This document shows, one piece after another, positions 1 to 8,538 of a DNA stretch of 44,863 bases. Under the pieces are notes generated by a model that searched no databases, had not been told where the DNA came from, and saw only the letters and a program-made list of their open reading frames with translations. The translations under genes and the position numbers were made by a program. Within the stretch, counting starts at the first letter, position 1. The number at the start of each line of letters is the position of its first letter. Origin of the DNA: a virus; the IMG/VR virus record IMGVR_UViG_3300012263_000119, positions 1 through 44,863 of that record, one strand, 5' to 3'.

Positions 1-165
1 CGTCTACCTGTTAGAGTATCAGGACCAGTTAAAAAAGGTCAAGCAGTGTATGCAATGGTCGACGGTGTATGTACTACAATTGCAACTACTGCACTAGTTG
101 GAATATCACTTGAGTCAAATTACAGCAACGACGAAAAATTAGTTGAGTGTGTGCTTAAGGTATAA
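1..165 (+). CDS. C-terminal end of a phage virion/tail-fibre-like protein (5' truncated)
   Basis: The reading frame is open from base 1 and ends at TAA 163-165, giving 54 residues. The piece begins RLPVRVSGPVKKGQ and runs through a Gly/Val/Thr-rich beta-strand pattern to ESNYSNDEKLVECVLKV. From memory, this 'VRV-GPV-KGQ ... GIxLE ... KLVE' pattern is the C-terminal beta domain of large structural or tail-fibre proteins of T4-like marine phages. Its place directly before two virion-type genes fits. The start and most of the gene lie outside the window, so the full architecture is unknown. Confidence 0.6.
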   Translation, partial: RLPVRVSGPVKKGQAVYAMVDGVCTTIATTALVGISLESNYSNDEKLVECVLKV

Positions 166-168
166 ATA
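161..168 (+). promoter_or_regulatory. T4-type late promoter octamer TATAAATA
   Basis: A perfect TATAAATA overlaps the stop codon of the upstream gene. Transcription would start about 6-7 bases downstream, near 175, giving a short leader with the ribosome site AGGAAA before the ATG at 197. No -35 element is expected for gp55-type late promoters. A virion gene downstream fits late expression. Confidence 0.6.
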
Positions 169-196
169 AAACTAGCAGTTTATAGGAAAAAAAATA

Positions 197-1084
197 ATGG
201 CCGTAGGCGATATAATCTCAGCAGCACGATACAATGCAATGCAAACAATTGTAACTCAAGTTTTAGGCAACGGGGCAACTAACTTTGGGTACGGACAGGT
301 ATTGTCAAGTTCTGCTGTGGCGCCAGGCGCCACAGTTGTTGCTACTCACATGCAAAGATTAAAAACTGATCTTGTTAACATACATGCTCACCAAAACGGT
401 GCTTTACCGGTACTGCTGTCAATTGCTGCTAACACTGATATTACAAATAGCGCGTACACCCAGTATGAATCTATAACTTCTGGAATTACCGGAGCATCTC
501 GTTTTAAAATTGATCCTGCAGAAGCTACAACTTCTGCACTAGCATCTAGTACTAGAAATACCACCTGGAATGGCACAATCACACATGAGTTTAGGGTAAC
601 ATTTGAATCTGCAAATGCACGGAGATACTTCTTTAATTCCGGAGGCCAAATACGATTTGGCGCTCAATTATCTGCCCCGGCAGATGCCAAATCGTCAGCC
701 TGGGCATCGTTCTTATCCAGTATGCAATCTATTATTTTCAATCATACCACAGCGGTATCAACTGCTACAATTGTAACTGATACTTCTGCAAACATTGGTA
801 ATTTTGATTTGATAGACAATGCTGAATATGTACAAATTTATACAAACTCAAAAACCACTGGATATTCGGACACTTTTTACACCATTCGTGCCAAGGCAAC
901 TGCTGACGCATTAACTTTCCTGGTCGAATTTATAGATGGGGCAGGGGCAACCGGCCCTGGCGGATCAATTGACGAAAACGTTACTGGTAATATCACAAGC
1001 ATAATTAACCAATTTAGAGCAACTGGTGCATATGTTTCGGTACCAAGTCCGTTGTTTTCAAACATTAGTGCTCTTAGTACATGA
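197..1084 (+). CDS. Putative virion structural protein, paralogue of the next gene
   Basis: This 295-aa protein starts MAVGDIISAARYNAM and has an AGGA ribosome site just upstream. It has no signal peptide or membrane segment. Composition is Ser/Thr/Ala/Asn-rich and beta-prone, as in phage virion proteins. It is homologous to the following gene: both start with a short 'DIISAxxYN' helix, have 'RRYFFNSGGQIRFGA' or 'RDYYFETGGELRFSA' in the middle followed by a 'W...L..I..I.F' block, and share an 'IDENVTGN/IDESVGG' segment near the end. The pair probably arose by tandem duplication. I know similar unnamed structural proteins from T4-like marine phages; a precise role (tail, neck or decoration) cannot be assigned. 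Confidence 0.65.
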   Translation: MAVGDIISAARYNAMQTIVTQVLGNGATNFGYGQVLSSSAVAPGATVVATHMQRLKTDLVNIHAHQNGALPVLLSIAANTDITNSAYTQYESITSGITGASRFKIDPAEATTSALASSTRNTTWNGTITHEFRVTFESANARRYFFNSGGQIRFGAQLSAPADAKSSAWASFLSSMQSIIFNHTTAVSTATIVTDTSANIGNFDLIDNAEYVQIYTNSKTTGYSDTFYTIRAKATADALTFLVEFIDGAGATGPGGSIDENVTGNITSIINQFRATGAYVSVPSPLFSNISALST

Positions 1085-1087
1085 TGC

Positions 1088-1095
1088 AATAAATA
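1088..1095 (+). promoter_or_regulatory. Late promoter-like octamer AATAAATA
   Basis: AATAAATAC lies 21 bases before the ATG of the second virion gene. A start near 1102 would leave a leader of about 15 bases carrying the ribosome site CGGAGA. The octamer differs from the T4 consensus at the first base. Confidence 0.45.
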
Positions 1096-1116
1096 CACTG
1101 TTAACGGAGACTATAC

Positions 1117-2103
1117 ATGCCTGTAAGTGTTGGCGGAGTAATATCTGCATCAGAATATAATAATATAAGAACCACGCTATCAACAGTGTATAATACCACC
1201 TACGGTCAAACTTTAAGATCATCACCGGTGGTTGCTACATCGAGCAAAGTTACATCTCAACAACTGGAAGAACTGTACCTTGATGCACAAGGCTGCTATG
1301 TTCATCAAGCTGGATCAATCTCCGCTCTTATCAACGTTCCTGCAACCGGACAAACAATTGGTGCCGACGTTTCTCTAGAATTTAATCAAGTTACTGGAGC
1401 AAAAACGGCAACATCAACTAGTACAACATCGGGCATAAACGATTATAATCAACTAGTAGTTGATATTAGCAATTTTGACGGAAGTACATCTGGCTGGCCA
1501 GATAGTAGTTTTTCTCTTGGCACTGCAGATGCGAGCGCAAGAAGCACATCATGGGGAAATTCTTCTAATAACCAAACTATATATCATGTAGTTACTTTTA
1601 CATTTGCTAGCCTAGCAGAACGCGACTATTATTTTGAAACCGGCGGCGAACTAAGATTTTCTGCAAGCTTAACAGCTGGATCGGGCGCAAAGGACACCGA
1701 TTGGGCAAATATGCTATCGGCAATAGGAACTATAAAATTTGACAAATACCGACTAACTGCTAATTCCGGAACACCTTCTACTAGTGGATACAATGCACTA
1801 ACATCAACGTATCAATTAATTTATACTAAAACTGGGTCTGGTGTGTATAGTAGCAACGATTACACAATTGCCGGCCGTACTGTCAGTGACACTGTTTTAA
1901 GATTTAGGATATCAATAGATGATGGCTCAGCAGGAAATATTGACGAATCAGTAGGCGGCACAACTACTAGCACTGTTAACACATTTAGACCCGACAGTAG
2001 TTTTGTGTACAACGCTGTTTCATATACAGCAGTCAATGTTCCGGCACCAATTATTGCAACAGTTGTTCAGTTAACATCAAACAACGGCTCTCCGCCGGCA
2101 TAA
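1117..2103 (+). CDS. Putative virion structural protein, paralogue of the preceding gene
   Basis: This 328-aa protein starts MPVSVGGVISASEYNNIR with a GGAG ribosome site. Like its upstream neighbour it is Ser/Thr/Asn-rich without membrane segments and carries the shared 'ETGGELRFSASL' core and the 'GNIDESVGG' block near residue 270. It is longer, with an added stretch around residues 75-120 and a C-terminal tail rich in Val, Pro and Asn ending NNGSPPA. Structure-like composition, late-promoter motifs and the truncated fibre-like gene upstream all suggest a virion component. The exact function is unknown. Confidence 0.65.
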   Translation: MPVSVGGVISASEYNNIRTTLSTVYNTTYGQTLRSSPVVATSSKVTSQQLEELYLDAQGCYVHQAGSISALINVPATGQTIGADVSLEFNQVTGAKTATSTSTTSGINDYNQLVVDISNFDGSTSGWPDSSFSLGTADASARSTSWGNSSNNQTIYHVVTFTFASLAERDYYFETGGELRFSASLTAGSGAKDTDWANMLSAIGTIKFDKYRLTANSGTPSTSGYNALTSTYQLIYTKTGSGVYSSNDYTIAGRTVSDTVLRFRISIDDGSAGNIDESVGGTTTSTVNTFRPDSSFVYNAVSYTAVNVPAPIIATVVQLTSNNGSPPA

Positions 2104-2108
2104 ACCAA

Positions 2109-2137
2109 TTGACATAATAAAAAAACTGTTGTATTAT
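2109..2137 (+). promoter_or_regulatory. Sigma70-like promoter before the glycosyltransferase block
   Basis: TTGACA at 2109-2114, a 17-base spacer, and TATTAT at 2132-2137. It lies in the 58-base gap after the virion genes, with the ATG of the next gene 24 bases past the -10 box. It would let the downstream block be expressed early by the host polymerase. Confidence 0.6.
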
Positions 2138-2161
2138 TATATAATATAACAAGGATTTCCA

Positions 2162-2506
2162 ATGGATGATAAATTAAAAGCTGCACTTGATTTTAGTAAC
2201 TATATGATTACACTTGACAATCAGAAAAGGTTATTAAAAGAACAATACGACAATGATATTATTTATTACCACAACGGCGGTCAATTTACATTAACTCGAG
2301 AATTAATTAGCTTTTGCACATTGTTGGTTAATACTACCGTCAATGAATCGGTATTAATAGATGATAATTCAACTCCTATTCATATTGACAATTTATCAAA
2401 ATTTGTAAATGACATATTAGCCGAGTATACCAAGGCGGGTAACAAGTATTTGGCAGGATTTGCCAAATTAAAAAACAACCGCACAGTCGAAGGTATTATT
2501 AGTTAA
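2162..2506 (+). CDS. Conserved phage protein of unknown function
   Basis: This 114-aa soluble protein starts MDDKLKAALDFSNYM, with an AAGGA ribosome site nine bases upstream. It is predicted mostly helical, with a central 'DIIYYHNGGQFTLTREL' segment and 'ESVLIDDNSTPIHI' that resemble small uncharacterised proteins I recall from T4-like marine phages. I know no catalytic motif. Its TAA shares a base with the ATG of the following glycosyltransferase (TAATG), so the two are probably translationally coupled and sit in the transcript started by the sigma70-like promoter upstream. Confidence 0.6.
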   Translation: MDDKLKAALDFSNYMITLDNQKRLLKEQYDNDIIYYHNGGQFTLTRELISFCTLLVNTTVNESVLIDDNSTPIHIDNLSKFVNDILAEYTKAGNKYLAGFAKLKNNRTVEGIIS

Positions 2507-3348
2507 TGACAAAGGGTGCATTACTAATAGCACGTAATAACAGCGAAATTGACTATGTTAAACAAGCTGTCTTTTGTGCAAACAGAATTAAAGAATACCA
2601 AGGAATTCCTGTGAGTATTATCACAGACACTGCTGACTATCTTGAGAAAGCATATCCGGATCATCCGTTTGATAAAGTAATTTTGACAAATACATCCGGT
2701 AACGACACATACAAAAAATACCACGACGGTTCGTGGACTAGAAAAAGTTTACAGTTCAAGAACACTGATCGAAATACAGCATACAGTCTTACTCCGTATG
2801 ATGAAACAATTTTGTTGGATACTGACTTCATTGTTGCAAACAACGTATTAAATCGATGCTTTGACCAGACTCACGATTTACTAATGTACAGTGACAATAC
2901 ATTTGAGTTTTCTGGATGGAGAGATTTGTCCGAGTTTAAATTTATAAGCGACAGCGGCCCAAAGTTTTACTGGGCAACGTGCGTGTTTTTTAGAAAGAAT
3001 TTGTCAAACCGAATATTTTTTGATCTAGTTGATCACATTAACAAAAATTGGAATCATTATCGAAATGTTTATCAAATTGTTTCAAGCGTGTTTCGCAATG
3101 ATTTTGCATTTAGCATTGCTGCACATATAATGAACGGCCACAGAACTGGAAATTTTGTTAACCCAATGCCGGGAACAAAATATTTTATCACTGACCGAGA
3201 TCACCTTGAGAAAATTATAGATGATAAATTTGTATTTTTAATTGAAAAACAAGGAACAGCCGATTGCTTTGCAATACAAGCCACTGGCAGTAATGTTCAT
3301 ATTATGAATAAGTTTAGCCTTAATAGGATTATTGACAATGCCGATTAA
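2506..3348 (+). CDS. GT-A type glycosyltransferase
   Basis: This 280-aa cytosolic protein opens with a Rossmann-like strand (GALLIARNN). A 'SLTPYDETILLDTDFIV' block carries D105-T-D107, the DxD motif that binds the metal and nucleotide sugar in GT-A enzymes. The length fits a single GT-A domain such as the GT8-like group. The next gene has the same layout ('TPYDNTIVLDTDMLV'), so the two are paralogues in tandem. Sugar donor and acceptor cannot be read from the sequence. It overlaps both neighbours by a few bases. Confidence 0.65.
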   Translation: MTKGALLIARNNSEIDYVKQAVFCANRIKEYQGIPVSIITDTADYLEKAYPDHPFDKVILTNTSGNDTYKKYHDGSWTRKSLQFKNTDRNTAYSLTPYDETILLDTDFIVANNVLNRCFDQTHDLLMYSDNTFEFSGWRDLSEFKFISDSGPKFYWATCVFFRKNLSNRIFFDLVDHINKNWNHYRNVYQIVSSVFRNDFAFSIAAHIMNGHRTGNFVNPMPGTKYFITDRDHLEKIIDDKFVFLIEKQGTADCFAIQATGSNVHIMNKFSLNRIIDNAD

Positions 3349-4165
3349 TTTTACATTACTAGCACAAAATAGTTCAGATGATTATATTAAACAGGCATAC
3401 TTGTGTGCGCTGAGCATAAAGGCAACCAATCCTGATTCTAAAATAGCGTTAATAACAAACGACGATTGTAAATATGATATTTTTGACAATATAATTGAGA
3501 TTCCGTGGGGAGATGACGCAAGCGAATCACAATGGAAAATTGAAAATCGTTGGAAAATATACCACATTACTCCTTATGATAACACAATTGTACTAGACAC
3601 AGACATGTTGGTGCTGGATAACATCCAGCATTGGTGGGAAGCCCTGCAACACAAGAAAATATTCTATACAACCAATGTGCTAACATATAGAGGAAGCCCA
3701 CTTGCAAGCACGTACTACCGAAAGTTGTTTGTGAAGAACAACCTTCCAAATTTATACAGCGGACTTCATTACTTTAAAAAGAGCACCGAAGCACATTTAT
3801 TTTATCAGTGGCTTGAGATTGTTATGAAAAACTGGAAAGTATTTTATGAACAATACGCAACTGGAAAAGTTATTCAGGAGTTTCCAAGTGTGGATGTAAG
3901 TGCAGCCATTGTTGCTAAGATATTAGGCTGGGAAGATACTATTTCCAGTGCGTGTGCCTATCCAAATTTCGTTCATATGAAGGCGCATGCACAGGAATGG
4001 AAATCACCCAGCGACTCATGGCAGGATAGTGTTAGTGTATCGTTTAATAAATCTCTTAATCTAAAGATTGGAAATTATCACCAGCAAGGAATTTTTCATT
4101 ACACTGAAAAGAGTTTTGCAACTGATAAAATAATAAAAATTTATGAAGAATACTTGGGAATTTAA
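3338..4165 (+). CDS. GT-A type glycosyltransferase, tandem paralogue
   Basis: I chose the ATG at 3338 (MPINFTLLAQNSSDDYIKQ) over a TTG two codons earlier; the protein is 275 aa. It begins with the strand 'FTLLAQNSSDDYIKQAYLCA' and has the DxD motif D87-T-D89 in 'DNTIVLDTDMLV'. Both match the upstream gene, from which it probably arose by duplication. A later 'PSVDVSAAIVAKILG' segment is typical of the acceptor side of such enzymes. It overlaps the upstream gene by 11 bases and abuts the next one. Probably it adds a sugar to a virion or cell-surface glycan (inference). Confidence 0.65.
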   Translation: MPINFTLLAQNSSDDYIKQAYLCALSIKATNPDSKIALITNDDCKYDIFDNIIEIPWGDDASESQWKIENRWKIYHITPYDNTIVLDTDMLVLDNIQHWWEALQHKKIFYTTNVLTYRGSPLASTYYRKLFVKNNLPNLYSGLHYFKKSTEAHLFYQWLEIVMKNWKVFYEQYATGKVIQEFPSVDVSAAIVAKILGWEDTISSACAYPNFVHMKAHAQEWKSPSDSWQDSVSVSFNKSLNLKIGNYHQQGIFHYTEKSFATDKIIKIYEEYLGI

Positions 4166-4744
4166 ATGGAAGATCTAATCTATATACCTACAAAAAGATT
4201 TGTATATTTTGACAACTTGGGAAATCTGTTAAGTATTAGTAATACTAAAAATGCAGATGGAAATTTTATCGAAGTGGACGACTTTGCAGTCAAAGATCTA
4301 GTTAGTGGAAAAGAACACTTACATCAATATTGTATAAATTTTGATACCGTTATTAAAACTTATGTACTAGAATACCGAAATACTGAAGTTATCAACGCCA
4401 ATCATCAGTTGCATTATATTGACCGCAAAGACGTACTGTCTGCAGACTTAACAATAATTCAACACGTCTCTCGAAAAGAATGGGTAATAATGTTGAGCGA
4501 CCCTGTTAGAAATAATTTTAGTGGAAAGAATATTTCTATCGATGCATCGTTGATGTTTAGTATTACAAGATACAACGATGTTCAGTCTTTGGAAAGAGTG
4601 ATTAATATTGAATTGATTGAATTAATATCAAATGATTGTGTAAAAATTCCTTTTAATAGCCAGATTGAGTCAGACACTACTGCACTAAGTGTATATACTA
4701 TTAAGAGACTTGATTCGTATCGTCATGAGGTAATTAATGAATAA
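4166..4744 (+). CDS. Conserved hypothetical protein
   Basis: This 192-aa soluble protein (MEDLIYIPTKRFVYFDNLG) starts one base after the previous stop and overlaps the next gene by 8 bases. It appears beta-rich, with 'YFDNLGNLLSISNTK' near the start and 'DLTIIQHVSRKEWVI' in the middle. I have the impression of similar unnamed proteins beside glycosyltransferases in marine T4-like phages, but no catalytic motif can be named. Position between glycosyltransferase genes suggests a role in the same process. Confidence 0.55.
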   Translation: MEDLIYIPTKRFVYFDNLGNLLSISNTKNADGNFIEVDDFAVKDLVSGKEHLHQYCINFDTVIKTYVLEYRNTEVINANHQLHYIDRKDVLSADLTIIQHVSRKEWVIMLSDPVRNNFSGKNISIDASLMFSITRYNDVQSLERVINIELIELISNDCVKIPFNSQIESDTTALSVYTIKRLDSYRHEVINE

Positions 4745-5666
4745 CAAATTTAAAATACTAGACCATGACATTATTTATTTGTCATATGACGAACCAAATG
4801 CAGAAAAAAATTATGCAGACTTGTGCAAAAAAATTCCGTGGGCAAAGAGAATACACGGTGTTGAGGGGTCTGACGCTGCACACAAGGCCTGTGCAGAATT
4901 AAGTGACACAGACCGATTTATCACAGTCGACGCCGACAACATAATCGATACTAAATTTCTGTCAAGGGAGTTTGATTTAGACGCTCACAAAGACTTGGAT
5001 AAATGTGTTATCAGCTGGACTGCAAAAAATCATATCAACGGACTAATGTACGGCAACGGCGGCCTCAAATGCTGGCCCAAAGAATATGTGCTCAACATGC
5101 GCACACACGAAAATGCACCAGATGACAATCCACATGCACAAGTTGACTTTTGTTGGGATATTGAATATATCCAAATGAACGGCTGCTACAGCGAAATCTT
5201 TAACAACGCAAGTCCCCAACAAGCATGGCGCGCAGGATTTAGAGAAGGTGTTAAAATGGCACTTGACCAGGGTATTAAACCGACACCAGAAGCCTTCCAA
5301 AAGAATCATTGGAAGAATATGCACAGACTTTATATATGGTTAATGACTGGCACTGATGTAAAAAATGGATTATGGGCAATTTATGGCGCAAGAGAAGGAT
5401 TGTATCATACCATGTGTACTGATTGGGATTACATACAAGTTCGCGACTTTAAATATTTAAATAATTATTGGGAACATTCAGGCAGTCAACTCAAAGAAGA
5501 AGATTTGATGTCTCAAACAAAAATGATGGGAGAAATGCTAATCAACAAACTTGACCTTCCGATTGCAGCCGACCCCCTTGCTCCTGACCAAAGCAAGTTT
5601 TTTAAAACCGTATATCAAAATCCTGCTCGTATAATCGGACAACAGTTTGTAGATAGAGAGACATAA
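4737..5666 (+). CDS. Phage GT-A glycosyltransferase-like protein
   Basis: This 309-aa protein starts MNNKFKILDHDIIYLSYDEP. The N-terminal strand-loop 'IIYLSYDEPNAEKNY', 'IHGVEGSDAAHKAC' and 'ITVDADNII' (D65-A-D67) give a GT-A nucleotide-binding pattern with a DxD motif. 'GLMYGNGGLK' and 'AWRAGFREGVKMAL' follow. The same blocks recur in the third domain of the gene at 6228, so the two share a common origin. I recognise the family from T4-like marine phages, where its substrate is unknown. It probably transfers a sugar in the glycan pathway of this block. Confidence 0.6.
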   Translation: MNNKFKILDHDIIYLSYDEPNAEKNYADLCKKIPWAKRIHGVEGSDAAHKACAELSDTDRFITVDADNIIDTKFLSREFDLDAHKDLDKCVISWTAKNHINGLMYGNGGLKCWPKEYVLNMRTHENAPDDNPHAQVDFCWDIEYIQMNGCYSEIFNNASPQQAWRAGFREGVKMALDQGIKPTPEAFQKNHWKNMHRLYIWLMTGTDVKNGLWAIYGAREGLYHTMCTDWDYIQVRDFKYLNNYWEHSGSQLKEEDLMSQTKMMGEMLINKLDLPIAADPLAPDQSKFFKTVYQNPARIIGQQFVDRET

Positions 5667-5675
5667 AATATTTCA

Positions 5676-6221
5676 ATGAAACTTGAATATACAATTTCTC
5701 CAATTAATCAGCCTTTCTCTGACTTAGAATTAGTAAGAGAAAACATTTCAAAATTTCTAGATAGTCACATGCAATCTGATGATAATATTTTCAACATATT
5801 GTTCACTGGACGAGAAGTTACAGAATGGAGTGATTTTTTGTCATTGTGTAAATATCTTAAAGACCACTATGCTTGTACGTTGGAAATCAACACAACTGCT
5901 GCACCGGGAGTAATTTGGTGGACTGCCGCAGCCAGAGTGCTGGACACAATTACCATCAGTGCATATCACGAAACTTTAAAAAAAGTAAAAACACGCAAGC
6001 TAGCTGATTATCTGTATGACCTTGGAGTTAATACAACCATTGACGTGTTTGTAGATCCACAAGAGTTTGAAAAATGCACCAATATTATAGACTACTTGAA
6101 AGAAGGGCAACGCAATTGGGCAATTGTAGCAAAGCCGATATTAACCAACGGAGTATTTTTATATGAAGAAAAGCAACGAGAATATTTTGTTAACCCGACC
6201 AAGCAATCGACTGAGGAATAA
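5676..6221 (+). CDS. Radical-SAM-like TIM-barrel fragment lacking the Fe-S cysteines
   Basis: This 181-aa protein starts MKLEYTISPINQPF. The middle resembles the barrel core of the radical SAM proteins downstream. 'NILFTGREVTEW' sits where they have 'SFTGGEPT'; 'LEINTTAAPGVIWWTAAARVL' matches the 'LSTNGG...WW..L' block; and 'DTITISAYHET' matches their 'HITVSYHAES'. No CxxxCxxC occurs anywhere, so it cannot bind the usual catalytic cluster. It may be an inactive partner or a substrate-binding subunit. The ORF is intact and packed between its neighbours, so it does not look like a decaying pseudogene. Homology rests on motif order judged by eye. Confidence 0.5.
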   Translation: MKLEYTISPINQPFSDLELVRENISKFLDSHMQSDDNIFNILFTGREVTEWSDFLSLCKYLKDHYACTLEINTTAAPGVIWWTAAARVLDTITISAYHETLKKVKTRKLADYLYDLGVNTTIDVFVDPQEFEKCTNIIDYLKEGQRNWAIVAKPILTNGVFLYEEKQREYFVNPTKQSTEE

Positions 6222-6227
6222 TCATAC

Positions 6228-7580
6228 ATGTTTGACATAATTATTATACAACCAGTTGCACGTAACAACACAAGCCGGCATGATGATATCGTGCAGCGTT
6301 TTCCTTTTGTTAAACATGCAGCATCAGTTGTTGACGCACAACAGCAATCGTTAACAGAGTTTTTTTGGATAGTACCCGATGATATAATTGTTAGTAATAC
6401 GTTTGATTTTGACTATGTGCCTGATGACTGGAGTCAGGATTATATACATGTATTTAAAAATGGCAAAGATCTTTATGACGGAATTTCACTTATTCCAAAA
6501 ACTGCTATATTAACTACTGCCGACATACAAATAAGGTTTTGCCATAATACAAAGAAAGTTGCAGTTCTAGCATCTACACCAAAGCCCTATGACATATTTA
6601 ATATTGATACTTTTGCGGAATACACACATGCAATGGAAACTAGTACAACTGAAATGTTTTGGATGAGTTCAGTAAACATCAACATTGACTACGATGTGGC
6701 AAACAATTTTTATATACCACACACCGATAAAGATTTGCGCAATAAATCTCATGCATTTTTGCATCATGTAAATGGTCAACAACACTACAATGGATTATTG
6801 TTGTGCAGCAAACACTCTCCGCTTTCAAAACGCGAAATAGAATATAGATTTCCCGTCAACCGAATTGAACATAAAATTGTAGCATCTACACCAAAGCCCT
6901 ATGACATTGTGTTTATAAGTTACGAAGAACCCAATGCTGACGAAAACTATCAAGTCTTGTTAAAGATTGCGCCCCGCGCTGTTCGGGTGCACGGCGTAAA
7001 AGGAATTCATAATGCACATATTGCCGCCGCCAAACTTTGTAAATCTAAAATGTTTTGGGTAGTCGATGCCGATGCAACTATAGTTGATGATTTTACATTT
7101 AACTTACAAGTACATGACAGTAATTTAACTTGTGTGCATGTTTGGCGTAGTCAAAATCCAGTGAATGATCTTGTTTACGGCTATGGAGGCGTAAAATTAC
7201 TACCTAGGGAGCTTACAGAAAACATGGATATTGGTAAGACGGATATGACTACTAGCATCAGTAATCAATTTAAGTTGATGCCTGTAATTAGCAACATTAC
7301 TTTGTTTAACACAGATCCTTACAGCACATGGAAAAGCGCATTTAGAGAATGTGTTAAACTGTCATCAAGAATCATTGACAGACAGCAAGATACAGAAACT
7401 CAACAACGATTATATACATGGTGCACAGTTGGGATTAAAAAGCCATTTGGAAAATATGCAATATCTGGAGCAAAAGCTGGCGCAGCATATGGCACAAGAA
7501 ATAAAGACAACATTGCTGCATTAAAAAAAATAAATGATTTTAACTGGCTAAAGGAGAAATTTAATGATGCACACTTATGA
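6228..7580 (+). CDS. Three-domain glycosyltransferase-like protein with one intact DxD domain
   Basis: This 450-aa protein starts MFDIIIIQPVARNNTSR. Residues about 1-115 and 120-220 look like two degenerate copies of the same fold: 'LTEFFWIVPDDIIV' and 'TTEMFWMSSVNINI' stand where domain 3 has 'KSKMFWVVDADATI'. Domain 3 (about 223-440) matches the gene at 4737 through 'IVFISYEEPNADENY', 'HGVKGIHNAHIA', D280-A-D282, 'LVYGYGGVKL' and 'TWKSAFRECVKL'. The domains are joined by the repeated linker ASTPKPYDI. Only domain 3 looks able to bind a metal-nucleotide sugar; the others may bind acceptor. Overlap with the next gene is 17 bases. Confidence 0.6.
   Translation: MFDIIIIQPVARNNTSRHDDIVQRFPFVKHAASVVDAQQQSLTEFFWIVPDDIIVSNTFDFDYVPDDWSQDYIHVFKNGKDLYDGISLIPKTAILTTADIQIRFCHNTKKVAVLASTPKPYDIFNIDTFAEYTHAMETSTTEMFWMSSVNINIDYDVANNFYIPHTDKDLRNKSHAFLHHVNGQQHYNGLLLCSKHSPLSKREIEYRFPVNRIEHKIVASTPKPYDIVFISYEEPNADENYQVLLKIAPRAVRVHGVKGIHNAHIAAAKLCKSKMFWVVDADATIVDDFTFNLQVHDSNLTCVHVWRSQNPVNDLVYGYGGVKLLPRELTENMDIGKTDMTTSISNQFKLMPVISNITLFNTDPYSTWKSAFRECVKLSSRIIDRQQDTETQQRLYTWCTVGIKKPFGKYAISGAKAGAAYGTRNKDNIAALKKINDFNWLKEKFNDAHL
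6568..6907 (+). repeat. Pair of 28-base in-frame direct repeats
   Basis: The identical 28-base stretch beginning TAGCATCTACACC occurs at 6568-6595 and 6880-6907, 312 bases apart (104 codons, in frame). It encodes the inter-domain linker ASTPKPYD. It marks the boundaries of the second domain and is probably the trace of a domain duplication, or a recombination point that allows domains to be gained or lost. Confidence 0.9.
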
Positions 7581-8538
7581 ACTACTAGACAGATTTGAAA
7601 TGTTGTATCCTACTAATTCAAAATTAGCAGACTTACGACGTGCATACATTGATCAGGATTTATCTAGTATCTTTAGGTTAACTAATACATCTGACGAGTT
7701 GCGTAAAGCAGTAATGGAACAAAATTTACATAGTGTATTTCGAATAATTGACAATCATGATACAGAAGAATTGCGTAAAGCAGTAATGGAAAAGAATTTA
7801 CACAGTGTATTTAGACTAGTAACTGACGACGATTTACGAAAGTTAGTTCTTGAAGACAATACATGGAAATTATGGCCGGTGCTTGCACGATACTCAGATA
7901 GCCACCTTGTCGCGGCATTTAAAAGTTTCTTTGTCAATCCTGCCTTGGAAATAGACAACAATTGCTTTAGTAGAGGACAGCTACAAAGTAAACAATGGCT
8001 AATTAAGATACTTAAAGAATTAGATGTTGAATTAGGCACAGTATTTCTGTGTGCTGGATGGTATGCTATACTATCAACTCTGTTGTTCGAATCCGGATTG
8101 AATATAACCAAGATACGTAGTTTTGATGTCGACTCCAGTTGCGAGAAAATAGCTGAAATATTCAATAAGCCGTGGCTAGTCGATCAATGGAAATTTAAAG
8201 CAATTACACAGGATATAATGGACATTGATTATTCTAATCATTCTTCAAAATCGTGGAGTAATTCTAATAAAAAAATGTGTTACATTCTAGACTCTCCTGA
8301 CACCGTTGTTAATACAAGTTGTGAGCATATCGGCAACTTTGAAGAATGGTATGCAAAAATTCCCAAAGGTAAATTGGTAATACTTCAGAGTAATAATTAT
8401 TTTGAAATATCAGAACATATTAATTGCTCCGCTGATATGGATTCATTTGGTGAAACTGCGCCCATGCAAGAATGTTTGTTTCTTGGAGAATTACAATTAC
8501 CAAAATATACAAGGTTTATGAAAATTGGATATAGATAA
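7564..8538 (+). CDS. Helical-repeat protein with a methyltransferase-like C-terminal domain
   Basis: This 324-aa protein starts MMHTYELLDRFEM after a strong AAGGAG site. The N-terminal 100 residues hold three imperfect helical repeats: 'ELRKAVMEQNLHSVFRIID', 'ELRKAVMEKNLHSVFRLVT' and 'DLRKLVLEDNTWKLWPVL'. From about residue 150, 'GTVFLCAGWYAILSTLLFE', 'KIRSFDVDSSC' and 'ITQDIMDIDY' follow the motif I, acidic motif II and motif IV order of class I SAM-dependent methyltransferases, although the glycine-rich loop is poorly conserved. Methylation is therefore a tentative activity. It overlaps both the preceding glycosyltransferase and the next small gene. Confidence 0.5.
   Translation: MMHTYELLDRFEMLYPTNSKLADLRRAYIDQDLSSIFRLTNTSDELRKAVMEQNLHSVFRIIDNHDTEELRKAVMEKNLHSVFRLVTDDDLRKLVLEDNTWKLWPVLARYSDSHLVAAFKSFFVNPALEIDNNCFSRGQLQSKQWLIKILKELDVELGTVFLCAGWYAILSTLLFESGLNITKIRSFDVDSSCEKIAEIFNKPWLVDQWKFKAITQDIMDIDYSNHSSKSWSNSNKKMCYILDSPDTVVNTSCEHIGNFEEWYAKIPKGKLVILQSNNYFEISEHINCSADMDSFGETAPMQECLFLGELQLPKYTRFMKIGYR

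Noticed and set aside
2109-2145. TTGACA paired with TATAAT at 2140-2145
   Set aside because: The 25-base spacer is too long; TATTAT at 2132 with 17 bases is the better partner.
7755-8165. 136-residue leftward ORF inside the methyltransferase-like gene
   Set aside because: Antisense to a gene with a strong AAGGAG site and clear repeats; no ribosome site of its own.
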